Shown here one piece after another: positions 35,740 through 48,502 of a stretch of DNA of 64,000 nucleotides. The notes below the pieces were generated by a model. It made no database searches, was not told where the DNA came from, and saw nothing but the letters and a program-made list of their open reading frames with translations. This stretch comes from Trichinella spiralis (taxonomy: Eukaryota; Nematoda; Enoplea; Trichinellida; Trichinellidae): the NCBI GenBank assembly GCA_000181795.3, contig CM012953.1, positions 3,676,917-3,740,916 of the forward strand, written 5' to 3'. Numbering within the stretch: position 1 is the first letter of the stretch; every line of letters starts with the position of its first letter. The translations under genes and the position numbers were made by a program.

Positions 35740-36118
35740 AGTGGCCGCTTCGATTTCAGAACGAGACCGTGGTGGACGCATCGACTCGCGAGCACATAAA
35801 CGACCGCTTTGAAAAGACTCTCCACTGGCAGCTGCAGTCAGCGGCTGGTTCGTCTGTTGTTATCCCAACACACGGCGCCATACCCCAAGTCGACAGGTGC
35901 TTATGGAGCGGAAGTTGAGAACGTGCCTGGACCAAATACTGCCGAACAAAACGAAGTTAGCGCAACGAAAAGTTACACCGCCCTGCAGAGAATTTAAGGA
36001 AGACGACCATGTTTTCGCAAGATGTTACAACGAATTGAACAAATGGTCAAAAGCCCAAATCGTTGAATGGGCCGACTGCTCTACATGGTTCGTACTAAAA
36101 CTGGCCTGGTATTGAAGT
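35740..36118 (+). mobile_element. Ty3/gypsy integrase C-terminal remnant
   Basis: Translated fragments in shifting frames match the end of a gypsy-type integrase. A YPNT...HGAIPQ-like stretch is followed by LMERKLRTCLDQILP and then DHVFARCYNELNKWSKAQIV, the usual chromo-like C-terminal region that begins with a basic GDxVFARNY-type motif. The frame ends at the TGA near 36116. It is degenerate and has no upstream RT in the window. The GC-rich tail to about 36240 may be 3' element sequence or LTR. Confidence 0.75.
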
Positions 36119-37033
36119 GAGGCGTCAATCACCAACGGCTGCGGATTTCAAAATGAAAGAATTGTTTTACTTAAATACGGCAGGGATGTTGTTTACATTC
36201 TGTACTCTGCCTGCATATCATTACCACTGTAAATGTGACCTATAAATATAAATAAATATAAATAGCGCAAGCCTAGTGATATTTAAACGTAACAGATAGC
36301 ATTATATTTAAAAAGTTTATGGGAGTGCGTAAAACGTGACAAGCACTAATCATTGTATCTGGAGCGAAAAAAACCGAATCGACTGAGGTTCCCGACTCTT
36401 TATTTACATCAACGCAATTTAATATTATTATGGAAAGTTTCTATTAAAATGTTTCAACAGTTTTCAACAATAACAACTATTTTAAATTGATTGTAATTTG
36501 AATGATACGGATAATAATATAATTATGAACAATTTAACTTGAAAATCTTTTATAATTACAATATCCTTTCGTTGCAGCGTTCGTTGAAAATCATGTAAAC
36601 TCATAGCAAATCATGTTATTTTTATAAATATATTTTGCAATATATTATTCTATGAAATAAGAATAAGTGCTGACAATGTAATAATTTTCGTAGTCTTGCT
36701 TGACAATCTTTTATTTCTTACTGTACTGTCTTCCTGATGTATTTGAGTAAAATTTATAAAATAAAAAGTAATTTGTTATTAAATATTTTTACATTTTCTA
36801 TTAAAACTATAAAATCATCTTATTTTTAAGATTATTTCTATTTTATGAAATATGTAGTAAGATATGACTGTACTTTTGAGATTAACTTGACACTCTTTTA
36901 TATTTTACTGTATTTTCATTTGCGGTGTAAATAGGTTGATTGAAGATCCATCTAATTTGCATGATTATTGCCACCGAATCTTTTTGCTTTATTCTCGGCT
37001 ATTAGTTTTAGCATTTGTATTTTTTATTCTAAT
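36119..37033. other. Transposon 3' edge and intergenic, upstream of ATRX
   Basis: The first 120 bases are still moderately GC-rich and could be retrotransposon LTR, with TATAAATATAAATAA at about 36240. The rest is AT-rich and presumably contains the ATRX promoter; no motif is claimed. Confidence 0.4.
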
Positions 37034-39701
37034 ATGGCACCTCCATTTCAAATTGGTTGTAATTTACGTCAAATTTTGACTGGATTGAAGGAGGCTGAAG
37101 GTAATTATTTTGTTGAAGTTTTTTTACATTTGAAGACGTTTTTTTAACAGTATTTAATTTTAATTGATTTTGTTAAATAGTTTTTTTTTTTAATTTTGAA
37201 TATTCATGTTTACTGATGCGTTATTGGTATAGTCTCATTTCAATTGATAAAATTGCTAGTGTCTTTTTGGATGATGTTTTTGTTTGACTTAAATCACTTT
37301 AAATGAAACTTTACTTTTGTTATTTTTTTGAAAGTTTATCCGAAATTTTGTTTTCAAAAATGTTCTTATACTTTTGTACAGTATGCTTGTTTCACTTTGA
37401 ATTTTTATGAAATTAATGTCATTTTAAGGATATTTTTCACCATTTTTGAAAACAAAATTTTACATGCTTGTTGAAGTATTTTTATGCATGATTTGTTTAA
37501 TCTCTTGAAGTTATTTTATGGTTTGCATTGTTGATGTTTGTTACAGTTATGATCTTCTGTATCAGACAGTTAGCAGTACTTATGTTTTAATTGTTGATTA
37601 TTAAATGGTGTTTGAAAATTTTTGTTTTTAGAAAAGTTTGAAAAGCTTTTGCAGTGTTTCTGTAGCTTTTCAGTGTGGAATGCATGTTTGTTTATTAATT
37701 AATTTAAATGTAAAAATTTATATGCTTATATGAGCATTATTACTTCTTTAGGTCATAAGTGTTCTGTGGAAAATGCTTCATCGCAGCTGAGTAAGTTGTT
37801 TTTTATAAAATTGGGAAGAATTGAAATGATCAAAGGTGTTACGTTATCGTTTTTTAAATCATTATGATGTTTTTATTTACAGTATGATTTTTAATTAAAA
37901 TTAGCTTTAATATTTTCTACTGTACGTATATAAATTTTTATTTATGGTGGAATATCAAAACGTTTTATGAAGAATTTTTATTTCAGTACTATTATTGTGT
38001 TTGGTTTTTTGGAAAATACAGAGTAATGATCAACGTAAATATAATACACTTGTAGTTGTTTCAATATACTTTTAAATTACTTGCTTCGTTTATATTTTTA
38101 ATTGATGTCCAGTATATGTTTTTTTTCCTTGAGCAGGCTGCATTTCTTTGGTTAGCTGCAATAATTGCAATTTGTTGGATGTTTTTCTAAATGGTAAAGT
38201 TAACGAAGAATTGGCTTCCTACTTTTTTTCATCGTTGGATGCTTTCCTGACTTGCGATGAAAAGAAAGATTCAAATGAAGGTGATGCTTTGCAAGTGTGA
38301 ATGGAAGGAAATTATTTACTGTATATTAATATTTATTTGTTTAAGAAGTATGTGTGAATGAAGTGGTTGACAATATTGCGTTGGTTGAACAGCCTTCAAT
38401 GTCACCGTTGAGGTCGAATGAAGTTGTTCGCCTGAATGCGTTGCAAAAGTTCGATCCCGAAAAATGCATGAAAGATGTATGGTTTGATTCATGGATTTTT
38501 CAAAGCAGTTTGAATTTGAAATAATGAAAAATTTAGCTCGCCAAGAAAGAAGTTGAAGAGCAATGTCGAATTAGCATTTTGCAACATGCCGAAATATTGG
38601 CGAACGATCCTATCGCAGAGGTCGTCGGTAAAAAATTGGACTCTGGTAAATTTTTTTGTTTGAATATTTAGGATGAAGTTTTGAAAAAATGTTTTAATAA
38701 ATTGAATAATTGATGAGATAAATTGTAGAAGATGACGAAATGGAAGACATTCGCTTTCGTGAAGCTGAGGAACGATATTTGAATAATTCACAGACGCGTT
38801 TTGACAGAAAAGTATTAAACATTATGAATAAAGAATATGCAGCGCAGTAAGTATTTGTTTTGTCAAGCTTGAAGAGTGCAGAAAATTTGATTTAATTAAT
38901 TCTCATTTTTTAAATGAGTTAGTTATACGGTTGTTCAAAGAGAGATTTTAAAGAGAAAACGTATTATTATTCTTTGCATTGCAGAACTTCAGACGAAGAG
39001 CAGTCGGATGGATTTCAAGATGAAAATTTGGAAATGGAAAGCAATTCTACGACATCATCTTATCAAGAAAATAATTCAGACGAAATGCGTGATGATCAGT
39101 GCAACGAAATTGAAGTATTGGCCGACAAAAGAAAAGAATCCGAAGATTCATTTGAAGAAAGCAGTGATTCAGAGTCTGAAAAGGACGAAGAATTTGAAAT
39201 GTTGAGCGATAAAGGTACTAAGAAGGTCGAAGAGGATAACGACATTACTTCGAGTGACGAAGTTGGCGATTCCTCTCCAATGAAGGTGGTATCGGAATAT
39301 TTTTCCGGTCTGTCCGCCACTGAGGCCGCATCAGAGAATGTCATGAATAGAAGTGACACCGAAGAAGAAGAAGAAGAAGAAGAAGCAGCTAAGGACGAAA
39401 ATGTTGAATTGGCGAAATCTTCATCGTCAAAAACGACAAAGATTGCTGAAGAGAGTGACTCAGAGGACAGCGAATTATCATTCAAGCCTGTAATTCATAG
39501 AAAGGTAGCTGTTGGTTGCATTAGAGATTCTTCCAGTACCACAAGCAGCTCGAGCACGTCTAGCAGTAGCCGGTCAGAAAAACAACTCGATCTTGGTAAT
39601 TATAATAGAAGTTTAATTTTTATATATTGGACTGTTTTGTTTTATATTATTTTTTTTCAATTTTCATCTTGATTATGTACTTTTTTTTCATTTATTCAGT
39701 C

Positions 39702-39753
<52 letters not shown>

Positions 39754-40721
39754 CTTAGATGCGTTCAAGTTTCCTGAAGAGAGAGCAAGGAATTCAGAGA
39801 AGAAAAGGAAATCGAGATCATCTTCATCACTCATTGGTCGAAAAAAGTAAATAACTTATAAATTTGTCTTGATGTTGTGAATTTTTCTTACCGAAGAAGC
39901 ATGTGGGGGGGGGATATTCAATTCATGTTGCTTGGTGCTAATTTCACTGTTTACGCATAGCTGATATGAATTTCATTGTCTAGGCGTTTGCATCGTTTGT
40001 GGTACAGTACCTCTTCAGATGAAAATTCTGATCATGGGAAGAATAATGGCGAGCAGTCATCGGACGGCAAGCTCGGTGGGTTGACTTTGGAAAGCAGTCC
40101 TGCTCCTCCGGTTCGTTTGCAGAAACGTATGCGTTTGCAAATTTTGTCATTCAACGCGAAATGAAAATAAAAGTCAATAATCGTTGCTTGCAGGGAAAGT
40201 CGACGACAATGATGAAGAAAGTGAGGAAATGAAGGAGAAGACGAANNNNNNNNNNGATAACGACATTACTTCGAGTGACGAAGTTGGCGATTCCTCTCCA
40301 ATGAAGGTGGTATCGGAATATTTTCCGGTCTGTCCGCCACTGAGGCCGCATCAGAGAATGTCATGAATAGAAGTGACACCGAAGAAGAAGAAGAAGAAGA
40401 AGAAGCAGCTAAGGACGAAAATGTTGAATTGGCGAAATCTTCATCGTCAAAAACGACAAAGATTGCTGAAGAGAGTGACTCAGAGGACAGCGAATTATCA
40501 TTCAAGCCTGTAATTCATAGAAAGGTAGCTGTTGGTTGCATTAGAGATTCTTCCAGTACCACAAGCAGCTCGAGCACGTCTAGCAGTAGCCGGTCAGAAA
40601 AACAACTCGATCTTGGTAATTATAATAGAAGTTTAATTTTTATATATTGGACTGTTTTGTTTTATATTATTTTTTTTCAATTTTCATCTTGATTATGTAC
40701 TTTTTTTTCATTTATTCAGTC

Positions 40722-40758
<37 letters not shown>

Positions 40759-43700
40759 CTTAGATGCGTTCAAGTTTCCTGAAGAGAGAGCAAGGAATTC
40801 AGAGAAGAAAAGGAAATCGAGATCATCTTCATCACTCATTGGTCGAAAAAAGTAAATAACTTATAAATTTGTCTTGATGTTGTGAATTTTTCTTACCGAA
40901 GAAGCATGTGGGGGGGGGATATTCAATTCATGTTGCTTGGTGCTAATTTCACTGTTTACGCATAGCTGATATGAATTTCATTGTCTAGGCGTTTGCATCG
41001 TTTGTGGTACAGTACCTCTTCAGATGAAAATTCTGATCATGGGAAGAATAATGGCGAGCAGTCATCGGACGGCAAGCTCGGTGGGTTGACTTTGGAAAGC
41101 AGTCCTGCTCCTCCGGTTCGTTTGCAGAAACGTATGCGTTTGCAAATTTTGTCATTCAACGCGAAATGAAAATAAAAGTCAATAATCGTTGCTTGCAGGG
41201 AAAGTCGACGACAATGATGAAGAAAGTGAGGAAATGAAGGAGAAGACGAAGAAAAGTAGTGTTGAAATGAATTATTCGAATCTCTCTAATTTTATGCATT
41301 TTTTAATTGGATATTTTTTGCAGGACATTTGTCGCCGTTGTCGAATAGTGAGAATGAAAAGGAGGCAGTTACAGTGGACAGCAGCAAGGAAGAAACGAAT
41401 GGTGAGAATATTGTTGTTATTAGTTGATGTGATATTTGTATGATGTATTTGAATTTTTAGAAGAGCAAGTTACCCAAAAGGGCGAAACTGAGGAGGAGGA
41501 GGAGGAGAAGAAAAGCAAAGAAGATGAGAAGAAGAAGAAGAAGAAAGATGAAAAGAAGAACAAGGAAAAGGACGATGGTGAAAGTGAAAATTCAGATTTG
41601 AATGAATTGGTATCTTTTTTTTCTTTTGTCGAATAATAATCATGTTGAATGATAGGATAGATGAATGGATATTGTATTTTCTTTTTGTTTTCTTTTCAGC
41701 AAAGTCCTAGAAAGAAGAACACTTTACGCAGGGATATTCGTGGCATCATGAAAATGAAAGATTTGAAAAAGTCGACCGTGAAAGCTCACAGAGACGAGAT
41801 GGCTCGCAGGAAAAGAATTGAGATGTTGCAGAAGAAGGTGAGCAACCTTTTTCTGTTGCGATAACGATATATATATGTATATGTTTGGTAATGGGGGTTT
41901 TTGTTTTGCAGTATAATAATTTTTCCAACGCTCCTACGGTGGAGACTGTCAATACGGGGAAAGTTGTTTTGGAAATTTCTGAAGATGGAAAACCGATTGT
42001 AGAAGTTGATGAAGAAATTTCTAAAATGTTGAAACCCCACCAAGCGAAAGGCGTGCAATTTTTGTACCAGTGCATTTTTGAGAAGAAGTCCAAAGAGAAA
42101 AATCTCGGTGGTGGTTGCATTTTGGCCCATTGTATGGGTCTTGGAAAAACTTTTCAAGTTTGTCTTTTTCTCTCAATTCTTATTTTCAAGTCAAGTGAAA
42201 TTTTCGTTTTCTCTAAATCTAGGTGTTGGCTTTCTTGCATACGGTGATGAAAGACGTCGATTTTAACGTTAATCGAGTTTTGATTGTCACTCCGATTAAT
42301 GTTGTTCTGAATTGGCGAAACGAAATATCACTTTGGTTGGATGATCACGGTTTTGACAAAAATGTGAGCCCTTGACGGGAACGTCTATATTCTGTTCGTG
42401 TTTGAAATGGATTTTTATGCATTTTATGTTCAGATCTGGGCAATGCACGAAGTTAGAACGACCAAAGACAGATATTACGTTATTGAACGTTGGGAAAATG
42501 ATGGCGGCATTTTGATCATCGGCTATGAATTGCTTCGCTATTTGTTGACGTGTACTCGCAAAGGGAACAGAGCAATGATTGAAAAAGCTTTTTCGAAACC
42601 TGGTAGGTTTTTGTTCGAAACAGGAAAGAAACATTGGCAAAATATTATAATAATTTGTACAATGACTTAAAGGGCCTGATATTGTTGTCTGTGACGAAGC
42701 GCATCGATTGAAAAATGAAAAAAGCGGCATTTCGCAAGCGTTATTGCAAATTCCAACAAAACGGCGCATATGTTTGACAGGCACTCCGTTGCAGAACAAT
42801 TTGATGGAATGTACGGAAATACTGCTCGAATAAATAAATAAATAGATAATTTGCAATTCGGTGATATTTTTTTAGATTATGCAATGGTAAATTTTGTGAA
42901 ACCGAATTTGTTGGGAACTCGAATGGAATTTCTTAACCGCTTTGTCAATCCTATCAAAAATGGTCAAATGTCGGATTCAACTTTGGGCGATGTGGCTTTG
43001 ATGAAACGTCGAGTGCACATTTTGCACAATTTGCTGTGCGGTTTTGTGCATGTCAGTTGTTTTTTTTTGTGATGGTTTTTTGCAAAATGTTCAGAGTTTC
43101 AAATTTGAATTTTTTTTTCCAGAGAGTCGATTATCGTGCTATTTCTGAGGCGCTTCCTCCGAAATTTGAATACGTTCTATTTGTACGCTTGAGCAACGTC
43201 CAACGGAAACTTTACACCGATTATTTGGGCACATTTTATGATGAATCGCGAAATGTGAAAGACAAGAGCGTTTTGCAGTCGGCGTTGTTTGTCCATTATC
43301 AAGTTTTGCAACGTGTTTGTTCGCATCCTCGCGAATTGTTCATCATGGAAGAGAGGGCCCAGAAAAAGGTATAACAGTGTTTTGTTGTCGAAGGAAAGAA
43401 GAGAGGATACTTTTTATTTATACTGACTGATTTTTGATGTGTTGGTCAATTTTGACGGGAAAAGGAGTGGTTTTATTATTACCATTATTTTTTTGTTCGA
43501 GGTTCAGTTAAAACGATTACCGGTGTCAAATGGTGCGAATGGAAACAAGGTTATGGAGAACAAGGTGTTGCGATTACTTACCAAAAACCTAAAAATAAGA
43601 AAAGGATTTTTATTTCATTTTTTTCTTTTTTTTTCTTCACATTTCATATTTCTATCTTGCTCTTTTTTCTCCTTCTCTATATATCTCCCGTGTCTATCTC

Positions 43701-44170
43701 TGTACTTTTTAAATTAGAATATTTGATATACATATAATTCTTATTTAGCTAACTGAATATGAATATGTCTATTAATCTGTCTCTCTCTCTCTCTTTCTCT
43801 TTTTCATTTTCCATCAATCTACTGGCTATCTCTATCTCATTGAAATTATAATATTTGATATGTGAAATTTTTTATTTAGCTAAACGAATATGAATCTGAA
43901 CAGTCGCTGTCTTCATCACTGTCGACAAACAGTTGTGAATTGACCGACGAGGAGCCGGCTAATAGAGAACAATCTGTTGCTAAAGATTTGCCGAAGCCAA
44001 TTGAGCCACCACCGGTTTCAAAAAAGAATTGGTATTTGCCCACTTTGAAAGAAGACGATCCTTTGCTAGTGGAAATGTCGGGAAAAATGGTCGTCTTGTT
44101 TGAAATTATTCAACGGTGTGGTGATATTGGTGACAAAGTGTAAGCAGTGGAACTTGAAAAACTTGTGCAT

Positions 44171-44217
<47 letters not shown>

Positions 44218-46061
44218 TTTGTGTGCAAATTGTTTCTTGATCGGTAGATTTGGTTTTTGCTTGTTCAACGATTTCAACAAATCTATATGTATGTATTTCA
44301 GGTTGATCTTCTCGCAGAGCTTAATCACATTAGACTTAATAGAAGAATTGTTGCGATTGCAAGAGCGAAACGTCGGTGAATCATCGTCGAGAGAATTCAA
44401 CTACTGGGTGCCGGGTATTGATTATATTCGTATGGATGGTTCCACGAACGCCTCGACTCGTGAACGCTTGGCCAAGAAATTCAACGACGAGACCAACAGA
44501 CGGTATATAAAAAACGAACAGCAGCAGACGTTGGGAGACTGGGAAGGGGGAGGGGGAGGGGTGGGGTGGTATATATATTGATAAATAATTTCAATTGCAT
44601 GCAATTTTGTTTTATAGTTGCCGTGTTTTTTTGCTGTCGACCAAAGCTGGTTCGCTTGGAATTAATTTGATTGGTGCTAATCGAGTGGTGGTGTTCGATG
44701 CGAATTGGAACCCGTCGCATGATTTACAAGCCATGTTCCGTGTTTATCGTCTTGGCCAGTGCAAGCCAGTCTACATTTATCGTCTCATTGCCAAGGTGTG
44801 AATGTTGTTGTTGTTTGTTCTTTTCAAATTTCCATTTCAGGGTACAATGGAAGAGACCATTTACCAAAGGCAAGTAGTGAAGCAGTCGTTGTCGTGCCGG
44901 GTAATTGATGAACAACAAATTGGACGTCACTTCACCTTTTCCGACCTGGAATACTTGTACCATTTTGATCCTGACGAAGATGACAAGCACCGTACTGAAA
45001 CTCCAGTACTGCCAAAGGTGAGTGCGAGAGAGTGTGTGTGTGCGTTTATTTCAACAAAATTATGCAAATTAATTTTTCGCAGGATCGATTGTTGGCAGAT
45101 TTGCTTTGTGACATTTCGCAGTGGATTATCCGGTACATTGAACACGATTCGCTGTTGAAAAACATCGTAGAGGAAAAGTTGACCGAAGAGGAGCTGAAGT
45201 CGGCTTGGCGCGAATACGAGGACGAGCGAAAACGGGAAAAAGATGCCAAAGAGCAGCTTGAACTACAGCAGCAGATGAATTACAACGTTCCTCCTCCGTT
45301 GGTGTACATGTCTCCGGCCTTTGCGCCACCTCTGACCCCGCCCCCTCCCCCGGTCCCACAGTCGCCGCCGCCGCCGCCGCTGTTGCTGCCAAATTTCTCA
45401 GTCGGCACCGGCGTGCAGCAACGGATGCCGCAGACGGACGTCCCCCGGTTGTCAATTTTTTCACAAGGCACAACAGTTTCGAACCCAACTATGCAGTTTT
45501 CACACTCGACCCCAACTCTCTTAGCCAGATTAACAGGAAACTATGAATTGGCGCAGCACGTTCGTCTGCCGCGCCCGCATTCTATGACTTCTTCCTCCAC
45601 GTCGCCCGATCTGATGATGGGTACTGACCGATTGTTTCCCGAAATGCGGGAAAAGATGCCAGATCTGACATTCACGTCTCGTGGTAAGTAAAAAAAAAGT
45701 TGCCGCATGCTTGTCGAGTCCAGTAATTTCAATTGGATAGGAGCTAATTGTCTCGCTTCTTCAGCTAAATTTGGAAATCCTCCAGTGAACAGTTCAGAAA
45801 TCAACACGTTGGTCACTCCGGAAATTCGAAGCAAGCTGCTTCGCATCGCTAATCGAACAGGCAAATCAATGCAGAACTGGTTGAAGCAAATTTCCCTTGA
45901 GGTGAAAGCTGTTTATTTTTTTTATTTATTTACTTATTCAACATTCTCTCACTCACTCTCTCTCTTTCTTTATACAGTATCCGCAGGCGACCACCAACAG
46001 AGTAGCACTGCAGAATGTCGTCGACGATCTGTACCGCCAACATGGCCAACCTCGACTGTGA
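37034..46061 (+). CDS. xnp-1: ATRX/XNP-1-like SNF2 chromatin remodeller, multi-exon
   Basis: A nuclear ATP-dependent remodeller of the ATRX/Rad54-like branch. Exon 1 (37034) starts [19 protein letters not shown]. The N-terminal half is acidic and serine-rich, with a short cysteine cluster ([12 protein letters not shown]) but no recognisable ADD zinc-finger domain. The helicase begins near 42020: [18 protein letters not shown], Walker [22 protein letters not shown] and [11 protein letters not shown] (DEAH). It continues with [12 protein letters not shown] (motif III), then [11 protein letters not shown] and FVNPIKNGQ, typical of ATRX. The C-terminal lobe has [15 protein letters not shown] and [27 protein letters not shown]-type sequence follows ([19 protein letters not shown]), then a proline-rich run and a tail ending HGQPRL. 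A duplicated block at 39.2-41.2 kb disturbs the model. AATAAA lies at 46139. Confidence 0.92.
39235..40245. repeat. Direct repeat unit 1 within ATRX (likely assembly duplicate)
   Basis: This 1,011 bp stretch reappears almost exactly at 40256-41250. It spans the acidic exon from [10 protein letters not shown] onward, three introns and the following small exons. The (TTA)n tract at 39702-39754 is longer here than in the second copy. This copy reads through SEYFSGLSA without a frame break and is the better candidate for the true sequence. Confidence 0.9.
40246..40255. other. Assembly gap (10 N)
   Basis: Ten undetermined bases lie exactly at the junction of the two copies of the 1 kb repeat, so the contigs on either side probably overlap rather than adjoin. 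Confidence 0.98.
40256..41250. repeat. Direct repeat unit 2 within ATRX (likely assembly duplicate)
   Basis: Second copy of 39235-40245. It differs by a shorter (TTA)n tract and by one missing T in the AATATTTTTCC run near 40320, which breaks the reading frame. It continues into the rest of the gene ([20 protein letters not shown]), whereas unit 1 stops at the N run. Confidence 0.9.
44158..44220. repeat. (TTTA)n microsatellite in an ATRX intron
   Basis: About fifteen TTTA units in a row. Intronic, shortly after the donor following GDIGDKV. Confidence 0.9.
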
Positions 46062-46138
46062 TTCTTCTTTGTCTTATCTTACATTCACCATTTCCGAATT
46101 TTGTTTTATGTTAATTTTATGCGTATGTACATTTGAAC

Positions 46139-46144
46139 AATAAA
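46139..46144 (+). promoter_or_regulatory. ATRX polyadenylation signal AATAAA
   Basis: Canonical hexamer 78 bases after the ATRX stop codon and upstream of the convergent eL42 gene. Confidence 0.6.
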
Positions 46145-46167
46145 AAATTAAATAACCAATTCATTAA

Positions 46168-46171
46168 TGCA

Positions 46172-46206
<35 letters not shown>
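46168..46206. repeat. (TA)n microsatellite
   Basis: A near-perfect TA run between the convergent 3' ends of ATRX and eL42. Confidence 0.85.
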
Positions 46207-46208
<2 letters not shown>

Positions 46209-46389
46209 TATTTGTTAACTTGCGCCATGCGTGAGCTCTCTATCTGTCTGTCCATCTGTAAACTTATCCTGCTGTTTATCATTTACATAGTATACAAGAG
46301 ATATTAGTTTTATGAAATTTGAAAACAACAACAAAACTGCTGCATATAGAATTTATTTTTTTCATCCAAAAAAAATAACAGCAAACACT

Positions 46390-47016
46390 TCAAAACTGAA
46401 TCATTTGGCCCTTAAATAAAAACGAAATATTAAACACAAGCAACGCAGTGGTTGATAATATTCAATACTTACTCTTGTTTTCTTTTGACCACCCAGTTCA
46501 AAATGTTTGCAACGCTTAATAGGCAACTGCTTTTTGGTTTTGCATTCACTACATTCCATGCGCAGCACGATCTTCTTGGTTGTTTTAGCCTGAAACATTT
46601 CAAAATCAGCAGCATTAAAACTAAACTCAAACTGACAACCTTTTTCCGAAATATAGGCTTTGTTTGGCCACCGTAGCCCTTCTGCTTGCGATCGTAACGC
46701 CTACGTCCTGAAATGAGGAATTTCAATTTGAAACAACAACGCAAACATGTTCTCTCGTGTGCATTTATATGTCCGATTAATTGAATACTTTTTTCAGACA
46801 ACGAATGAAAAAAGTAATTAAAAAATAAAGTACACGAAATAAATAAAGCACCTTGAGAAAAAACCGATTCTTTTCCTTTCTTATACTGCGTCACTTTGTG
46901 AATAGTGTGCCTTCGGCACGTCCCACTGCAGAACGTTCGCCTCACTTTTGGTATGTTTACCTAAAATCTCATCATAAAGCAGCATTACTTTTATTACAAA
47001 CTAAACAACTCACCAT
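46390..47016 (-). CDS. 60S ribosomal protein eL42 (L36A/L44), four exons
   Basis: A component of the large ribosomal subunit near the E site. Exon 1 is only the ATG (47016-47014), spliced (GTGAGT donor) to [18 protein letters not shown] near 46968. The protein continues [17 protein letters not shown], then [19 protein letters not shown], then [16 protein letters not shown], with the four zinc-binding cysteines in two pairs. It ends [15 protein letters not shown], then GQMIQF and the stop at 46390. Exon joins keep phase, and every block aligns with human RPL36A without gaps apart from small indels. It is convergent with ATRX, 329 bases apart. An intron directly after the start ATG is unusual but known for ribosomal protein genes. 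Confidence 0.95.
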
Positions 47017-48502
47017 CGCAAAAGCATCAAAATTTTTGTTAATGAATACTTGGATACCGTATAAAAATGATGAAGATCAAATTAAAACTACAGTAAACTT
47101 GAATAAATTATTTTACTTGAAACTTTAGTATGATCTAAATAAATATATAAATTATTGTAAATCTCATATGCTGATTGAATGCTCTATTTTTAATTTAATA
47201 AAAGTTTCTACTTTATCAAATTAAAAACTACAACATCAAAAGTACATTTTTACTGCTTTTTCATTGGGACATATTCACAATTGCCAATTTTTTTTCATTT
47301 TATATTTTACACATTTTTTTAATGAAATTTTTTAAAGTAACATTGTGGTTAAAACTTTATCTTTTATTTAGTGTTTAAAGAATTCATCATGTTGACAAAG
47401 CTTTTCATGAGTTTTAGAAGTTTAGAAAGTTGTTTATTTGTTTGATTTTTAATCATCTCATTAAATTAAATCTCAATAAATAATTTATTCTTTTATTTCT
47501 TCACTTATAAATATAATATCATTGAGTATTTATAACTATTTTGTGTCGCCAACTCGACGTGTTGATATCTGTAGACTGTAATACTTGTCAAAAGTGTGAA
47601 TACTATGCCGAAAACGTCATTGAACAGGTCAACGCTAAGTTGTGCAATAACCAACGTCTGATGATACAGAAATCTAAACTTCTTTACCGATTCTGCAGTC
47701 ACTACTTTGAGTTATTCAGCTTTTCGTACACTGCACAAAACGATCAATTATATCACACATTTTCAGCTATCATCTGAACTTCAGTTTAGCTTGAGTTCTT
47801 ATGCACGATAGATCAGCTTAACGTGACTGCTGTGATTTTGATACGCGCTTATCACTTCAACTGTTCACGGTTCCTATGGACACTATTAGTTAGGTATAGA
47901 CAGTTCTAGCAATTCTACTCCTGTGTTATATTGTTCACGTAATACCGCCACGCTGAAACAGTTTTTCTCATCAACTAATACCTTCGTATCCTGTACACCG
48001 TCTAACATTTCAATTTGTTCCACTTTTAGCAAATCTACTCGTACTTATTTTTTATCGTATTTCATTTCATTCAGATTACTTTTGATTAACAGATTACCGG
48101 GATTTTCTGCAAACAAGCAACATTTTCTCACTGATAAACGAAAATTCGCTTTTCTAACTGGCATACTTACATGCAGTGCTGTATATATGGTCATTTTATG
48201 ATGTATCCGTACAAATGTAAATGATATAACGCAAATATGCAAATGTGCAAATAATATGCGAAAAAATAAGAAAAAAACAATATTCAAATGCAACAAATAA
48301 AGAAAAGATGTATGTTTAAAATAATGAAAGCATCACGACACGAGTATTTTTATTGTACCCGTGATTTCAAATATTTACTTTAGAACTGCTCAAGAACAAA
48401 ATCGTTGTTTATTTAGATACACTTTAGGTACCATCAATTGTATTTTTAAAGAAGATGTTCTTTGGGAAAATTATTCAAATACGAGTCATCTAATAAAAGT
48501 TA
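47017..48502. other. Intergenic between eL42 and the first chitinase
   Basis: The two genes are divergent, so both promoters are expected here. Short open frames at 47541-47777 and 47923-48201 show no known domains, and no TATA or other motif stands out. Confidence 0.5.

Noticed and set aside
39096-39485. Serine-rich minus-strand frame over the ATRX acidic exon
   Set aside because: Antisense shadow of GAA/GAT-rich acidic coding sequence.
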